Assembly: GCA_031841125.1 (NCBI GenBank)
Contig: CM063109.1
Location: 22,539,321 to 22,603,320 of the forward strand
Source of the DNA: Acanthococcus lagerstroemiae
Taxonomy: Eukaryota > Arthropoda > Insecta > Hemiptera > Eriococcidae
Direction of reading: 5' to 3'
Length of the DNA stretch: 64,000 nt
This document shows positions 10,973-23,275 of this stretch, one piece after another (position 1 is the stretch's first letter; each line of letters begins with the position of its first letter). The position numbers and the translations under genes were made by a program. Under the pieces are notes generated by a model. The model was not told where the DNA came from. It saw only the letters and a program-made list of their open reading frames with translations, and did not search any database.

Positions 10973-12186
10973 CAGAGACGAAACTTGACTTTCAGTTGGG
11001 GGGTGGGTGTGGAGAAGGAAAATATGCCGACCAATATTTTTTAAACTAAAAATTTGCTGACAAAATTTTTAAAAAAAATTGAAAATTTTCCGATTTTTTA
11101 ATCAAAATATTTTTTAATTGGAAAAAAATAAACAACTTTCTTAGAAAATGAAAAATTCAAATGAAGAGTTTGAAATTTGCCAACTGCCAAATTATTGAGG
11201 GTGCCCCCCCCCCTCCATAGTTTCATCCCTGCAAATGCAAATTGGAACCTTATCCCCAAGCCCTCACATTTGCACACATGAGCATACCCTAGTCTAGGAG
11301 AGTAAGCTGGAAGAATGTTAGGAATACTTGAGAGGAACACACAACTTCCTTTACACAATTAAGCGTTATTTACTCTTGATGAACTTTTTTTCTGAATTCC
11401 CTCTGATTTGTCTCCTAGATTGATTTCAATAAAATCAAAGAAAAAAAGAAAAAAAGAGAAAACATACAAAGTTTTAGGTCGATCGGATTCAGGGAATCCG
11501 TGCCACAAGCTCCCTTTCGTTCTTACGGGAGAAACACATGGAGTTTTGACTTTTCTTCCAGACTAAATTTCCCTCCAATATTCACCAGGACCACAGCTCG
11601 TAAATTAAACAACAGAACATTTGCTATCGGATTCAGCTTGTGACATTGGAAAATAAATCTGTTACTCTCAATTTCTGGATTTTAATAAAATGTTCAACTT
11701 TCTCAAATTTCAGGCTCTGTAGGTCAAACAGAGAATCTAGTAAAAACAGAATAGTCATTGAAATTCGAAATTCAGCGTTTGCTACCTTACCGACTTTCAG
11801 ATTTTCGAAATGTCGTCCACATTTCAGATTTGTTCCAATCTTTCAGATAACGTTCGATACTCAGCTTAAAACCATCGGCTTTTGACTGACTAGTCTCTAA
11901 CAGGAATCCAGGGTACTCCATTTTCAGAAACGAAATTTGACTGTCAGTTTGGGAGTTTGGGGAGGTGGAGAAGAAAACTTTGCCGACAAATATTTTTTTT
12001 TAACTAAATATTCGCCGACATACATTTGAAAATTTGCCGTTTTTTTAATCGAAATTATTTTTAATGGGAAAAAAACAAAAAACCAACAAGCATTTGTAAA
12101 AAATGAAAAATTCAAATGAACAATTTACCGACTACTAAATTATTGGGGGTGTTCAACCTTCCACACCCCCTATAGTTTCGCCCTTG
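10973..12186. mobile_element. Composite hAT element made of two direct MITE copies
   Basis: Two direct copies of a ~260-bp MITE (10973-11231 and 11925-12186) flank 693 bp of other sequence. Each copy starts CAGAGACGAAACTTGACT or a close variant and ends with the reverse complement of CA(G/A)GG(A/G)(T/C)GAAACTAT. The outer ends are bordered by a perfect 8-bp duplication, GCCGGAAA (10965-10972 and 12187-12194). The inner flanks (CAAATGCA and TCCATTTT) match neither each other nor the outer sites. The simplest reading is that the whole 1.2-kb block inserted as one unit. No coding capacity is seen. A single copy of the same family lies at 14545-14812. Confidence 0.75.
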
Positions 12187-12194
12187 GCCGGAAA

Positions 12195-14544
12195 GATAAT
12201 CAGTATGTATCTGCGAACTGTATTGAACTAAGTACCTTCAATTCATGGTTTCGACATCGGATTTATTAAACCTCGAGCCCCAAAATTCCAAACTATACTT
12301 TTTAAATAAGCAAAATCAATTATTTTGCCTGAAAAATTGAAGTAGATATCAAAATAGGGCTATCATGGGTTACTGCTTTCGAGCAGAGTTCTTCAAATTT
12401 TCTTTCTGATTCTGATTTGAGCTTTAAATTCAAATTTCATTTTTAAAACAGGCGCAAAAAACTAAACTCTTGAACTGGAAATATCGAGCAAAGCGTCAAA
12501 ATAGGATTTTTTGGGTCCACTTATCCCAATAATTTTATTAGATTCTTCTGTTGGTTTTACCTTGAACTCAAAGATAGCGAGGTCCCTGATTCACTCTTGG
12601 AATTGGAAAAAATTGACTTGTCCGGAAAAATTTCATAAAAGAATCGTAGTTGAAGTTCTTTCAGGGGCATAGTCGTAGGGAACAAATGGGCCCCTGAACA
12701 TATGTTTTTAAGCCAGAGAAGTTAATTATTTGACCGCAGTCAATTCTAAACTCAACTAATACAGACCTTTGTTTTTTAGGCCTTTTAAACTTTGACGTAC
12801 AAAAATGGCGAAATTTACCCTATTAGGCTTTTTTTTTACTGCCTTCTTCCAACAATTTACCTCCGCTCCTCCGTCTCCGGATTTCCGGGATCAGTGAATT
12901 CAGAAATTTCATTACATTTTTAATAACATCCCACTTTTGAACCCAAGAGGCAAAATGATCAAGGTACATCGAAATAGGTGTTCCATGGGTCACTGATTTC
13001 GACTATCTCATCACTGTTTTTTAAGGCCCATAAATTTTGGTCAAAGTATGCTGTACGAATATCACACACAAAATCGGCAACATTTCCTTGTTTCATAGAA
13101 AATCGAATGACGCATCAAAAGGAATTTTTCAAATAACAAGTTTAAATAATCTAGCTTAATTTTTTTCATCGGCTCGTTTATTGTGATCTCAAAATTCGAA
13201 AACAAAAACTCAAAATACATAAACATCAATCAATCATTCAAAATAGAACGAACTATCAATAATTATGATCGATGTGTTCGAGTTTTCATTAATCATTTTT
13301 ACCTTTACCAACATCCAAATGATGTAAGAAAGTGACTTTTGGATTTTGCGGCCTAATTCGGAGTACGTTGATAAAATTGGATGGAATTTTGAACACAGGT
13401 CTAGAAATTACACACAGAAAGAGAAAATTCAAATGAAATTTCCGCTTTCATTATGTATTTCTAATTGTAATTCAGAATCAGTATAAAACTATGATTTAAA
13501 AAAAAAAAATTTGATTTATTTTTCAGCGAGAAAAGGCTAAAATTTTACATTATTTCATGGTCCTTCAATGGCTGGTTTTAAGGTACAATCATAACCGTCG
13601 TTCTTTTTATATTAATAATTTTAATTAGTGTTCATTTTATTATAAATTTATAAATGGTGGAGTTCTTTGAATATTCCTTATTTAAAAAAAAAAAATTGAA
13701 TTTGGTTCGGAAATTGTTAGTAAAATTAATTTCAAATAAATTTACCTATTAAATTGATTAATAAAATTTGCTGATTAAAAAATTCTCGCGTAAGTGAAAA
13801 ACCTAATTTTAACATTTTTGGCCACTTTAAGGTAATGCTCAGGGTTAGAGCCGTAAAGAAAACACTGAAGAAAGCAAGAAAAAAGATTTTTGGCTCTTCT
13901 CGGACAATACAACTTACACTAGACCCACCCCCTTAAATAAAATCGGACAAATTATTAGACGATGGAACAGCCGGGCCCCAATAAAGGTCTGCCCAGGAAA
14001 TGTCCCTCTCCTCTAAAAAACGTATCAACTTTTAATGCTAGATCCGAAATCAACACATGAATTTGATCCAGGAATGCCAGAAATCTCAATTTGGTGTTTT
14101 CAACTTTTGAAAGGCCATATATTTATGGTGAACATCAAGTGTGACCGTACTTTCAATGTCAGATTCAGTGGTGGAATGAGCCCTGTCGGCGAAAGGAGAT
14201 GGAAGGAAATAGGTCGAAAATTCAGACGTTCAAGCAGAAGGAAAAAAAAAAAGAGAAAAAAATAGCTTGGGCATTTTCAGTTTTACCGTCTGGCTGACTA
14301 ACGTGGAGAATGCCAACTCAGTGATACAAACATTTTTCATCTAACCAAACTGGGAAAAATGGCCACTTTCACATTTTGCTATCTAATGTTGAAACTGCCA
14401 ATTCAATTGAAAAATTTTTCATACCATCAAAGAAAGAAAAAAAAAGTTAGCTATTTTCACGCTTTGCCAACTGACCTTAAAAATGCCGACTCCATTTTGA
14501 TACAAATACTTCACCCAGAAAAAAAAAAGTTGAAGGTTTAACGA
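12195..14544. other. AT-rich stretch without genes
   Basis: Long AT-rich sequence with many poly-A/T runs and no frame worth calling. Frames at 14035-14265 and 14359-14541 end in low-complexity lysine-rich tails and are rejected. Confidence 0.5.
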
Positions 14545-14812
14545 CAGGGACGATACTATAGGGGGTGGACACCCCTTCCGATAATTTAAGAGTCGGTAAA
14601 TTTTGAAACTGTTCATTTGAATTTTTTACTTTTTAAAAACGTTTGTTTGTTTATTTTTTTTATCAATTAAAAAATATTTTGATGAAGAAATCGGCAAGTT
14701 TCCAATTTTTTTTTTTAATTTGTCGACGTATTTTTAGTTTTTAAGAAATATTTGTCGGCAAATTTTTCTCCTCTACCTTCCTCCCCAAACTGGAAGTCAA
14801 GTTTCGTCTTTG
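14545..14812. mobile_element. hAT-type MITE, single copy of the 11-kb family
   Basis: This is inverted relative to the copies at 10973-12186. It starts CAGGGACGATACTATAGG and ends AAGTTTCGTCTTTG. Flanks TTTAACGA (14537-14544) and ATTAACGA (14813-14820) give a 7/8 target-site duplication. It defines the unit ends of this family independently of the composite. Confidence 0.75.
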
Positions 14813-14820
14813 ATTAACGA

Positions 14821-16760
14821 TTTTTTTGATTTGCCGACTACGACTGCTGGTCCGAAATGTCAGTTAAATGGTCAATGCAGACTTCGAAAATTTATAGAGG
14901 GTGTCACACCCTCCTCCTCGTCCGTCGCTCCAGGTTCGAAATCAATGTAAAAATTAGGTCCGCAAAGTCTCTTTCTAGCGATATCAAAGTACAGAACTGT
15001 GCTTTCTTGAGCTTTCCATGGCAATTTTGGTGAAAAGTGAAACCTCCATCTAAATTTAACTATAATAGATTCGAAATTTAAATATAAAAATTCAGAAACA
15101 GGTATAATGACCATTTGTTAATGATTTGTAACCATTTTTCTAACTCGATTTCAACTTTTTGTATAACTTTGGGGGAAAACGTCGAACTCCACAGCTTATG
15201 AGTTTTCCGGGACAAGAACTACCCCCTTTTTAACTGGTCATATTTTAAAATACTGGATAGCACTTCTAACTCAAATTGGACTCAAGCCGCTGGAAAAAAC
15301 ACGTTATAAAAATAAAAGATTGGTAGAATTTACAGAACTCATTTGAATTTTTCTTCATTTGGACGACTTTCTTCATTCGATTTTGATGATTTTCTTCCAA
15401 TCAGCACAAATATTCTTCGATGTTTCACTGAGCCGCCAACATTTTCAAAACCAACCTATTTTGACAAATACACGGGCCAGCAAATACAGCGTGTACTTTG
15501 TCGGAGCTTAGTATTTGTCTTCTCAAAAATCCATCCCTTTCCCCAAAGTATCTATTTATTTTTGGAGTTGTCGAAGGCTCATAAAAACTTTGCTACTTGC
15601 GAACTTTCTCGACAAGAATAAGCAGCGGAGAAACAAGTTTTTGAGTTGAATGTTCCCGAAATAATTTCGAAGTTATGATTATAAAAATGAGATATTGTAC
15701 AACGGTTTTTCGCAGGCATATTTATTATTTATTCGCCGGAGAACACTTTCCCGAAGGACAGAATATTACTTATCCTTTGTAAGAAGTATAACAGTAATCG
15801 GTTGTGTGGCTCATATTTTTTGAAAACCAATTCAAGTAAAGTTATACGAATTTCAAATTCAGTCGAGGCTTGGATGCTTACATAGAATACCCACTCGTAC
15901 AATTCGTGAAAACAGCGTTTTCAGGCACCTTGGAATAATTTATTTTTCATAAAATCGTCCACAACAGAGGAAAGGAAATTATTATTGTAGTAACGTAGAT
16001 TTTATTTTATAGTCTCATAAACTCTCACGACTCAGTTGTTGAAACAGATGTTTGCGGAGGTGAAGTGAAATTTACGTAGGTATTCAAATTCAAGGACATG
16101 TATACGTTGATTTACTTATATACTTCAAGTAATATCATTTCTTTGTTATTACAATGTTTTATGTTGGCGAAAACGAGCAGGGTGCATTGTTTTCAAATAA
16201 AATAGAAAAATACAAAAGAGGCCCCCGCAGGAAGAATTACTGAAATTCTACACCGACGTATTCGCCTTCAAATTCGTATATTTTGGCCGTCCTTGTAAAC
16301 GATAGGGACAACCGTTGAAGAAAAGAAAAGCTGAGGAACGAAAACAAAAGCTGTAAGCTGAATGAATGACTTCAAGGAGGAAATGTCCATAAAATATGCG
16401 GTTTTTTCCGTAATTTGAATATTTAGTCCGAACCACAGCGAGGGCGCTCCAAGTCACAGTAAACGAGAATTTGTAAAAAGCACGTGTATTGAACAATCGA
16501 CAGCAAAAGTAGATCTTTTTGAGCACTAAAGTGTAACTGAACGATGGTCCTTCCAGGCCGATCGAAGGAGAAAACAAGAACAGAGAGTCATGAAAATAAG
16601 TAGAAGAAGAACGTGGGTTTGAAAATATTATGTGCGGGAAGTACAAGAATGCAAGAGACAAAAGACGTTTGTTAGACACTCGCATCGTGCTGCGCGGAAA
16701 ACAGCCGAGCAGGACAATTTACAGAAAAATGTACATTAGAGAGGAGGAGGCCACTGCGAG
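14821..16760. other. No gene supported; one long open frame
   Basis: The main candidate is a 145-codon minus-strand frame at 16248-16685 (MRVSNKRLLSLAFLYFPH start). It has no recognisable domain and a strong aromatic/serine bias. Plus-strand EELLKFYTDVF after CCGCAG near 16221 could be an exon but has no partner. Elsewhere I see no gene. Confidence 0.3.
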
Positions 16761-16764
16761 AATA

Positions 16765-16900
16765 CAAAGTGTCTCTTCTGCCATGATCCCCTTCCACCTA
16801 GTGAGTAGGCAACCTACCCCGCCACTATGTAGATATATTAGCATACTTCTACTTTTGGAGGGGCTGAGTTATGGTCAAATTTAGAAACGTTTTCCATCGT
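16765..16900 (+). repeat. Tc1-like terminal repeat, family A copy
   Basis: Starts TA|CAAAGTGTCTCTTCTGCCAT and continues with CTTCCACCTAGTGAGTAGGC, an ATGTAGATAT block and GGCTGAGTTATGGTCAAA. The same order of blocks occurs at 28672, 31893 (inverted), 48726 and 51267. TA flanks and the CAGGGTGTC-type start suggest Tc1/mariner-superfamily ends. The transposase remnant at 17014-17495 lies just downstream and may belong to the same element. Confidence 0.5.
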
Positions 16901-17013
16901 TTCGACAACCCTACTATTGCGCTTAAAACATTTTTAAAACGACACCGTCATTTAGTAAGCCGCTTCAAATAAAATTTTTCCAAGCGTGTTCAAGTTTTTC
17001 ATCAAATGGCTAA

Positions 17014-17495
17014 TTGAAAGTCGCTGAATGGCCAGCTATAGCTTTGAAATTTTTTAGAGTAGGGACAGCCATCCCCCAGGGACTAGGAGGGGTATGTTTC
17101 CAGCACAATGGCGCACCGGTTCATTTTGGAGTTAGTGTGAGAAGATCGGGATTTTCCAAACCACTGGATAGGACGTTCTGGTCTAGTTCCATGGCCACCA
17201 CGTTCACCTAACATGACGCCATGTGATTTTTTTATGGGGTGAAATGAAAAGAATTGTGTACCATAGCGGAAGGTCTCAGTCGAAGAGCGAATTATTGATG
17301 CGGATACACAAAGGAATAAAACAGATAAGAGAAAATACAGATGCGCTGGAAGCGTCTACTATTTCAGAAATTCGACAAGCCAAAAATAGTTTAGAACATA
17401 ATGGAGACTGGTTTGAACAATTTTACTACTGGGTATACTTCAGCAAGCCCGTAACGAAAATCGTGACCCTCCCCCGAAACGAATTCAGTGGTTGA
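17014..17495 (+). pseudogene. Tc3/mariner-like transposase remnant
   Basis: The C-terminal half of a DDE transposase. A first frame carries FQHNGAPVHFGVSVRR, the place where IS630/Tc elements have QQDGAPPH. The catalytic Asp is replaced by Asn. A frameshift follows near 17211 around a region that would read PRSPNMTPCDFF. The next frame, from 17223, runs IFLWGEMKRIVYHS and ends with AKNSLEHNGDWFEQFYY, like the end of Tc3-type transposases. Missing N-terminus, frameshift and lost Asp make it dead. Confidence 0.7.
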
Positions 17496-17804
17496 CATTT
17501 CCACAGAAATTTATTTGTAACATATTCTGAAAATATTTAAAATATCCCTCAAAAACAATTACTTTGTAAAATTTTTAAACGCGCAAATAGGAATAAGTTC
17601 CTTTGATTAAAAATGTTTTGATCCGTAAAGCAAGTGAGATATTAGGGTGGGGAAGAAGGTGCCAGAAGAATTTATTGCTAATTAAAATTTAGCATCTTGA
17701 AAAAGCAAATTTTATGGGCAGCAAGAAAAAAAATATGTATCAGTAATTTTGTGCTAAGTGAAATGTATGAAAATCATGTTTAACCACTTTCCATGATCTT
17801 TAAT

Positions 17805-17895
17805 ATTTTTCTGTGTGGTTACCGCAGCAGTCATCTTGCACCTCCTTCCTATCGGTATGCGCCACCGTTCGGGGAATTTGGCCAATAGGGCAACT
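17805..17895 (+). repeat. Repeat block shared with 30275-30350
   Basis: GTCATCTTGCACCTCCTTCC followed by TATCGGTATGCGCCACCGTT recurs with few changes near 30297. It is probably internal sequence of the Tc-like family around it. Confidence 0.5.
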
Positions 17896-18111
17896 GATTC
17901 GCCACCACAGCTCGAAAAAATCCGTTTTTTTAATACCAACTCACATAAACAGACGAAACAAACCGTTCTTTCCTTGAAAATGTAAAACAACCTTTCTTCA
18001 AAACTTTCCCTTTGACAATTTAGTGAACCAGTACCATAAGGTCCAGTCTGCTCATGGTGACTTAGACATTTATTACACTACTAGAAAAGAGTGGGAAAAT
18101 AGAATCTCAGC

Positions 18112-20821
18112 CAGTGCTGCCAGGTGTTCGGATTTTCTAGTACATCTCAGGGACATAGCGAAGAGTTTTTTCTGGAGGGGCAAATATTGTCAAATTCCCA
18201 AGTATCAAAATTTGTTTGTATTGACTACAAAAAAAAACAAAAACTTTTGACTTGTTGGGTTTTCTCAACTGGTGATCCATCTACTAAAATTTCTCAACTC
18301 CGGCGGAAGCTTGGGGGCAAGCTGCCTCCGTGTCCTTCCTCATTTTCGTTCCTGCCCTCTCCACTCTGAATAGAATTACGTTTTTGGTTGTATCTCGGGA
18401 ACAGAGGGTCAGCGCCAGATTTGGATAACGAATTTGAACTCAGGGAGAAAAACCAAGTAGGAATAGGTGGTTATCTCAAATTTTTTGGTTTTGGAAAATT
18501 CTGAAAATTTCTCCGCACACATCAGCCATTTTTTCCGGGGAAAAATTTTTCGGAGTGGTTTCGGGTCGGACCCTGGCGACAATTATTCAGATTTTCGAGA
18601 CGAATTCAAATCCGTCGTCAAAATTATCAACATTAAATTTTTGTCCCAGTCTAGCCACCCCCTATCCACCTTGAGTATAACTACATTTTTGGTTGTATCT
18701 CGGGAACGGAGGGTCAGCGCCAGATTTGGATAACGAATTTGAACTTAGGGAGACAAACTAAGTAGGAATAGGTGGATACCTCAACTTTTTTGATTTTCGA
18801 ACATTTTGAAAATCTCGTGAAAACTATTCAAATTTGCGAGATGAATTCAAATCCGTCGTCAGAATTAAGCTACACGTAATTTTTGAGCCATTCCAGCCCC
18901 CCTTCCCCGCTCCACAATGTAACTACTTTATTTGATGTATCACGGGAACGGAGGATCGGCGCTAGATTTGGACAACGAATTAGAACTCAGGGAGAAAAAC
19001 TGCAGGTAGATGTAGGTAGTTACCTCAACTTTTTTGATTTTCGAAAATTTCGAAATTTTCACCACATCAGGCACTTTTTACGACAAAGCATTTTTCTACG
19101 TGGTTCCGTGGCGCAACCGGGGGAAAATATTCAACTTTTCGGGACGAATTCAAATCCATCCCTCAATTTTTGTCCCTTTCTCCCCCCCCCCACACACACA
19201 ACACACGCACACTATAACTACATTTTTTGATTGTATCTCGGGGACGGAGGGTCAGCGCCAGATTTGGATAATGAATTCGAACCAGGGAAGAAAAACTGTG
19301 GTTACCTCAACTGTTTTGATTTTCGAAAATGTTGAAAATTCTTCCAGACTATAAATCAGGCATTTTTTGTTCTAGGCCGAGACCTGGTGAAAATTATTCA
19401 ACTTTTCGGGACGAATTCAAGTCCGTCGTCAAAATTGATCCACACACAATTTTTGATCCAGTCTACTCCCCTCCCCTCCCAGGAACGTAGAGACGAGTTT
19501 TTTTCTGGAGAGGCGAAAGTTATTAAATTCCCAACTGACTTAAGTCAAAATTCCCGAGCATGAAAATTTGTTTGTATTGGCAAAAAAGTTCACATTGTTG
19601 GATTTTTTAAACTTTTGATCCGTCTGCTAAAATTTACCAACTCCGGCGGAGGTTTGGGGGCAAGCTGCCCCTCCGCCCCCCCCCATTTTTTCTCCTGGTA
19701 AATCTCCCGGATTTTTCATCCCTAGACAAAAAATGTCGGAATTTCTGAATAATGTCCAAAAATTTTGGGGGAAATCCAGATTTTCGTTGTTTTTTCTCGT
19801 TTTGTGGGTTTATTCAACTTCTGATTAGTTTTTTTTTTTATTCGAATATGATCCGAGAATGATTCACGTTTGCTGTGATTGAAATCGGATTCGAATCCAC
19901 GAATCAACCAGTTCCGGTATCCAAATCAACTTTTCCAAGGTCATCGTCTGTTTTTCTTTCGGATCCGCCATTATAATTAATTCAAAATTCAATTAAAATT
20001 TGAAAATAATCGTATTTTTTCAGCGTGTTTTTGATTATTCTCTTTTTCGTTTCCCCCCCCCCTAAAATGCCGCTTTCAGTGTAAGATTCACGCACAAACA
20101 GAAAAAGTGCAATTCCGAGGAATCTACTAAGCAGATCCGAATAAATTTCACGAAAATCCATAACGTTCATTAGATTCGAATCACTGATACGAATCCATTC
20201 CTAATTTCTCAGCTCCCATTCAAATTCAGTATAATGGGGGAGGGGGTTATTCCTGGGCCATTGATTTATGGAAGTTTTCAAAATGAAAAGAAAGTAGTAA
20301 AAGAATAAATTTTCAGTTTCCCGAATGTAGAAATTCTTAACTTCAATTTGATCTATAGCACATAATTTTTTGTGTGACAAATTTGAGTGATTTTTAATAG
20401 GGCATTTCCTTCTTCTGTTAATTTAATTTTGAGTTCAGTATTTGGTAAAACTGAGAACAGAATTGAATTCTGCGTGCAATTTCCTATAAGAAACATCAAT
20501 CTCCTTTTATTCCTAATAGTTTTATCATTATTTTATAATTGAACCTTCCTTAAAAGCATTTTTTTAAAATCATTACTTTTTTCACTTGTTGTAATGTATT
20601 TTTTTCAACTTATAAGACTCGGGGCAATTAGTTTTTTTACAACAATAACTGGTAAAACTAAACATGGATTATCATTCTACACACAATTCTTCACCAAAAA
20701 AGCTGAAAAAAAAATATTTTCTCTTCACCCTGAGGTCCCTTTTTCCTAAGGACATCACATTTGTATCCAGGTTTCTCCGGACTGTTCTCCGGATTTTGAC
20801 AAAATAAATCTGGCAGCACGG
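18112..20821. mobile_element. 2.7-kb hAT-type element carrying tandem repeats
   Basis: It runs from CAGTGCTGCCAG to CTGGCAGCACGG (11/12 inverted match) and is flanked by a perfect 8-bp duplication ATCTCAGC (18104-18111 and 20822-20829). The inner sequence also shows inverted similarity (TCGGATTTTCTAGTA versus CCGGATTTTGACAAAATA). No transposase is present. The left half is built from ~300-bp tandem repeats (separate entry), followed by AT-rich filler. It resembles a satellite-bearing non-autonomous hAT element. Other hAT-like pieces (CAGGGACATAGCG near 18150) suggest nesting. Confidence 0.7.
18370..19480. repeat. ~300-bp tandem repeat array (locus 1)
   Basis: The phrase TATCTCGGGA, followed by GGTCAGCGCCAGATTTGGAT, recurs at 18391, 18696, 18938 (variant) and 19234, spacings of 305, 242 and 296 bp. 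Each unit then has GACGAATTCAAATCCGTCGT or a near match. Small frames in the array repeat because the DNA repeats; they are not genes. The same repeat is found at 49040-50270. Confidence 0.85.
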
Positions 20822-20829
20822 ATCTCAGC

Positions 20830-21494
20830 CCTCACTTAGACGAGTCTCGGGCCAATCAGTATTTTAGATCTTGGCTTGTGTGCGTGTTGAAGTGGTGATG
20901 GGGGAGGGGAAATTGGCCCCGGGTACACACTGAATAGCTCTACATTTTCTTATTTTCCCTCTTTTTTCTCTCATTCTTTCCTGTTGTAATTTTCTTTTTC
21001 TTCGCGTTAGTTAAAGCCTGTATACTTCCTCTCCCTTTCAATTTTCTGTCATTTTCCAACGCTGGCAATAATGCTGTTGACAGGTGACAAAATTGTAGAA
21101 GAAAAAAGAATTGAGTCAACGCTTTCGATATATTGCCAGCTCGGGACCAGGTCGTGCCTACTGATGGTCAATTTCACTATATTTGCTAACTGCGGAGTGT
21201 GGCTGAGGGAGCTTCCCTCTCGCTATCGGTCATCCCTGCGAGTATACTTGCCCGCCTCGCGTCTAAACCTGCGCCAGTATCAGATGTCTCTACAAGTGGT
21301 CACTACACGCAGACGATTCCCTCGGACGGACACGTTCGGAACAACGTGAACACAACTATGACGACAAACACTGACCACACGCCACACCGGTGTGAACGAA
21401 CTAAATAATCCAACGCACGTTACCCACAATACGACTCGACGTAAAGGGTTGCCTATGCTGACACCACGCGGCTGAATATTAAAATCGAACATAC
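20830..21494. other. Unassigned; partly intron of the gene starting at 21549
   Basis: From about 21100 the base composition becomes richer in C, G and CpG up to the exon at 21495. Overlapping frames on both strands (21071-21408) have no recognisable motif. Confidence 0.4.
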
Positions 21495-21549
21495 CTTGAA
21501 CTCCGGCCGCCACTGCCAATTGTTTCAGCGTGTTAAATAAAGATGACAT
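21495..21549 (-). CDS. Probable first coding exon of an unidentified gene
   Basis: A start codon in fair context (GAAGAGATGT) opens a short, unbiased coding stretch reading MSSLFNTLKQLAVAAGVQ. It ends exactly at a strong splice donor, CAAG|GTATGT (exon end 21495), leaving one base of the next codon. The open frame past the donor (to 21280) turns into CpG-rich non-conserved sequence. Upstream is a CpG-dense, non-repeat region, as expected of a promoter and 5' UTR. No downstream exon was identified at lower coordinates. I do not recognise the peptide; an amphipathic or coiled N-terminus is possible. Confidence 0.4.
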
Positions 21550-22330
21550 CTCTTCGAATTAACGCGACTCTCTGAGACCTGGTCGGCTACCGATCTAAAA
21601 CATCGCGAGTTCGTACACGATTTCCAGCCACCGATGAGCCAGACAAAAAGGCGCCGGTGGAAACCGACAAACTGAATATTTGCAACAACAAAAAAATAAT
21701 AACAAAAAACTGCTGTTGATAAGTTCGGGTCGAATTTGATAATTCGACTGGCAGAGAGCTCGCCGATTAATTAACGGACGACTACATTTCAGTCGTGAGG
21801 TTTCGAAAACTGGCGAAAATCCGCGTACACGTGTTCAAACTTTCGCGGAACTGGTGTGTATCAGCGCACGTAGTTGTAGCTTTCGTTGCACTAAAAGCTG
21901 TCTGCGTCACGTAATAACAAAACGTGAAGTTGACGCAGGCGCTCAGTCTGCCTCCCTTTCGCCGCTATCGATTTTTACCGGAAATCAAGCGAATACCATG
22001 TATGCAAGACATTAATATTAATAAACGAACGAGGCAAAAAAAAGAACAGCCCAATACGATAAGACTTAATTCGAATCTGAAATCCTCTGCGTTAGCTATT
22101 TTTTTTTATATCGCCGAGATAAAAAGATCGTGTGCTGCAGAGAACCGAGCCAGTAGCTGATGAGAAGAACGTCGTCGGAAACGAGGATAAATGATGCAAA
22201 TGACGTTCCGGAGGGTGTATTGAGTATGAGGCAGCAGTCTGCAGCTTCCACCGTGGCAATATGTAATCGAGTATAGTTGTTGCGGAGAGAACCTGTTACG
22301 GAGCTCTCGTTCTCCAAACTCAATTGCTGT
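21550..22330 (-). promoter_or_regulatory. CpG-rich candidate promoter/5' UTR
   Basis: A non-repeat region with many CpG sites directly upstream of the ATG at 21549. It contains TCACGTAATAAC-type motifs and a mix of A/T tracts. No TATA element can be assigned with confidence. The call rests on position and composition only. Confidence 0.35.
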
Positions 22331-23267
22331 TTTTAGCCGACTTTAAAGATTAATCTAAAAAATAGTACGTTTCTTACGGTGAAGATTCTTAGATGATACC
22401 TTGCCATGGTGAGGAGGCTTAGAACACCACACATGGGTACAAATGTACCCAGGACCGGTTTTAAGTACTTTGCCGCCCTTGGCTGCAGTATTTTTGCCGC
22501 CTTATTTTTCTCTACACTCTCTTCCGCAAAATTGAGGTAATTGTCCGCAAATTTTTGCCGCCCTAAGATTTTGTCGCTCTGGGCTGTAGCCCAGTCAGCC
22601 CATATGGTTAAACAAACCTGTTAGTCCTAATATATCATATAAAAATCAGCCACTAGTGGTAAAATGGTTTTAGAAAATTCTGAAGTCAGATCTGTAATCA
22701 TAATCAACGTGAAAACACTTTTAGAAATATTATATATCCTTTCCTTTACCCCATAAATGTAATTTTTCTCATTTTCATGCGAACTTCTGAAATTTCAAGC
22801 TGTATAGGTAACCAGTAGTAGTGCCTCCTTCCGAGAAAAAGGTGTGCTGTAGGGTGATTCCGGTTGGAGAGGGGGACTGGGAAACCAAAAGGCGTAAGAA
22901 AGCAACCAGTAAGAGTTCGAATTTGTGAATTTCAGTCTTATATCACAAGACCACGTCTGAATCCTACTTAACGTATAAAAATTTCTCAATATACTCTGTT
23001 GCATCCAGACATTCTCATCTTAAGGCATAAGTACCCTAAAATGTTACTGATTTACCTAAGGTTTTCCTTGTTCGAAAAAATCAATTTTGGAAGTATTTAA
23101 AAAATTCGAACAATCCTTTCCACTTCCAGTAAAACACGCGAATATCTCGGAACACATCAACTCAGCCTGTATCAATGCTAGGATCCAGTTTCCTTGTCGG
23201 ACCCTCAAAATTTTGGAATAAAAATAACAATCTTTCGCTATTTTCATTCCCATGTTATAAACCAACA
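22331..23267. other. No gene; part of a hAT-like element
   Basis: Near 22450 a stretch CAGGACCGGTTTTAAGTACT followed by TTTGCCGCCCTTGG looks like a hAT-type terminus, with more TTTGCCGCC text to about 22570, but no partner end or TSD is convincing. Nothing else is recognised. Confidence 0.4.
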
Positions 23268-23275
23268 CTGATCTT

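Noticed and set aside
12662..12696. Very short CAGGGGC...GCCCCTG inverted pair as a hAT remnant
   Set aside because: Only 35 bp long and the flanking 8-mers do not match.
16248..16685. 145-codon minus-strand open frame
   Set aside because: No recognisable motif, aromatic and serine-rich composition typical of chance frames, and no promoter, splice or neighbour support. Kept only as a remark.
18023..19354. Series of plus-strand frames of 75-115 codons
   Set aside because: They fall in the ~300-bp tandem repeats and repeat for that reason.
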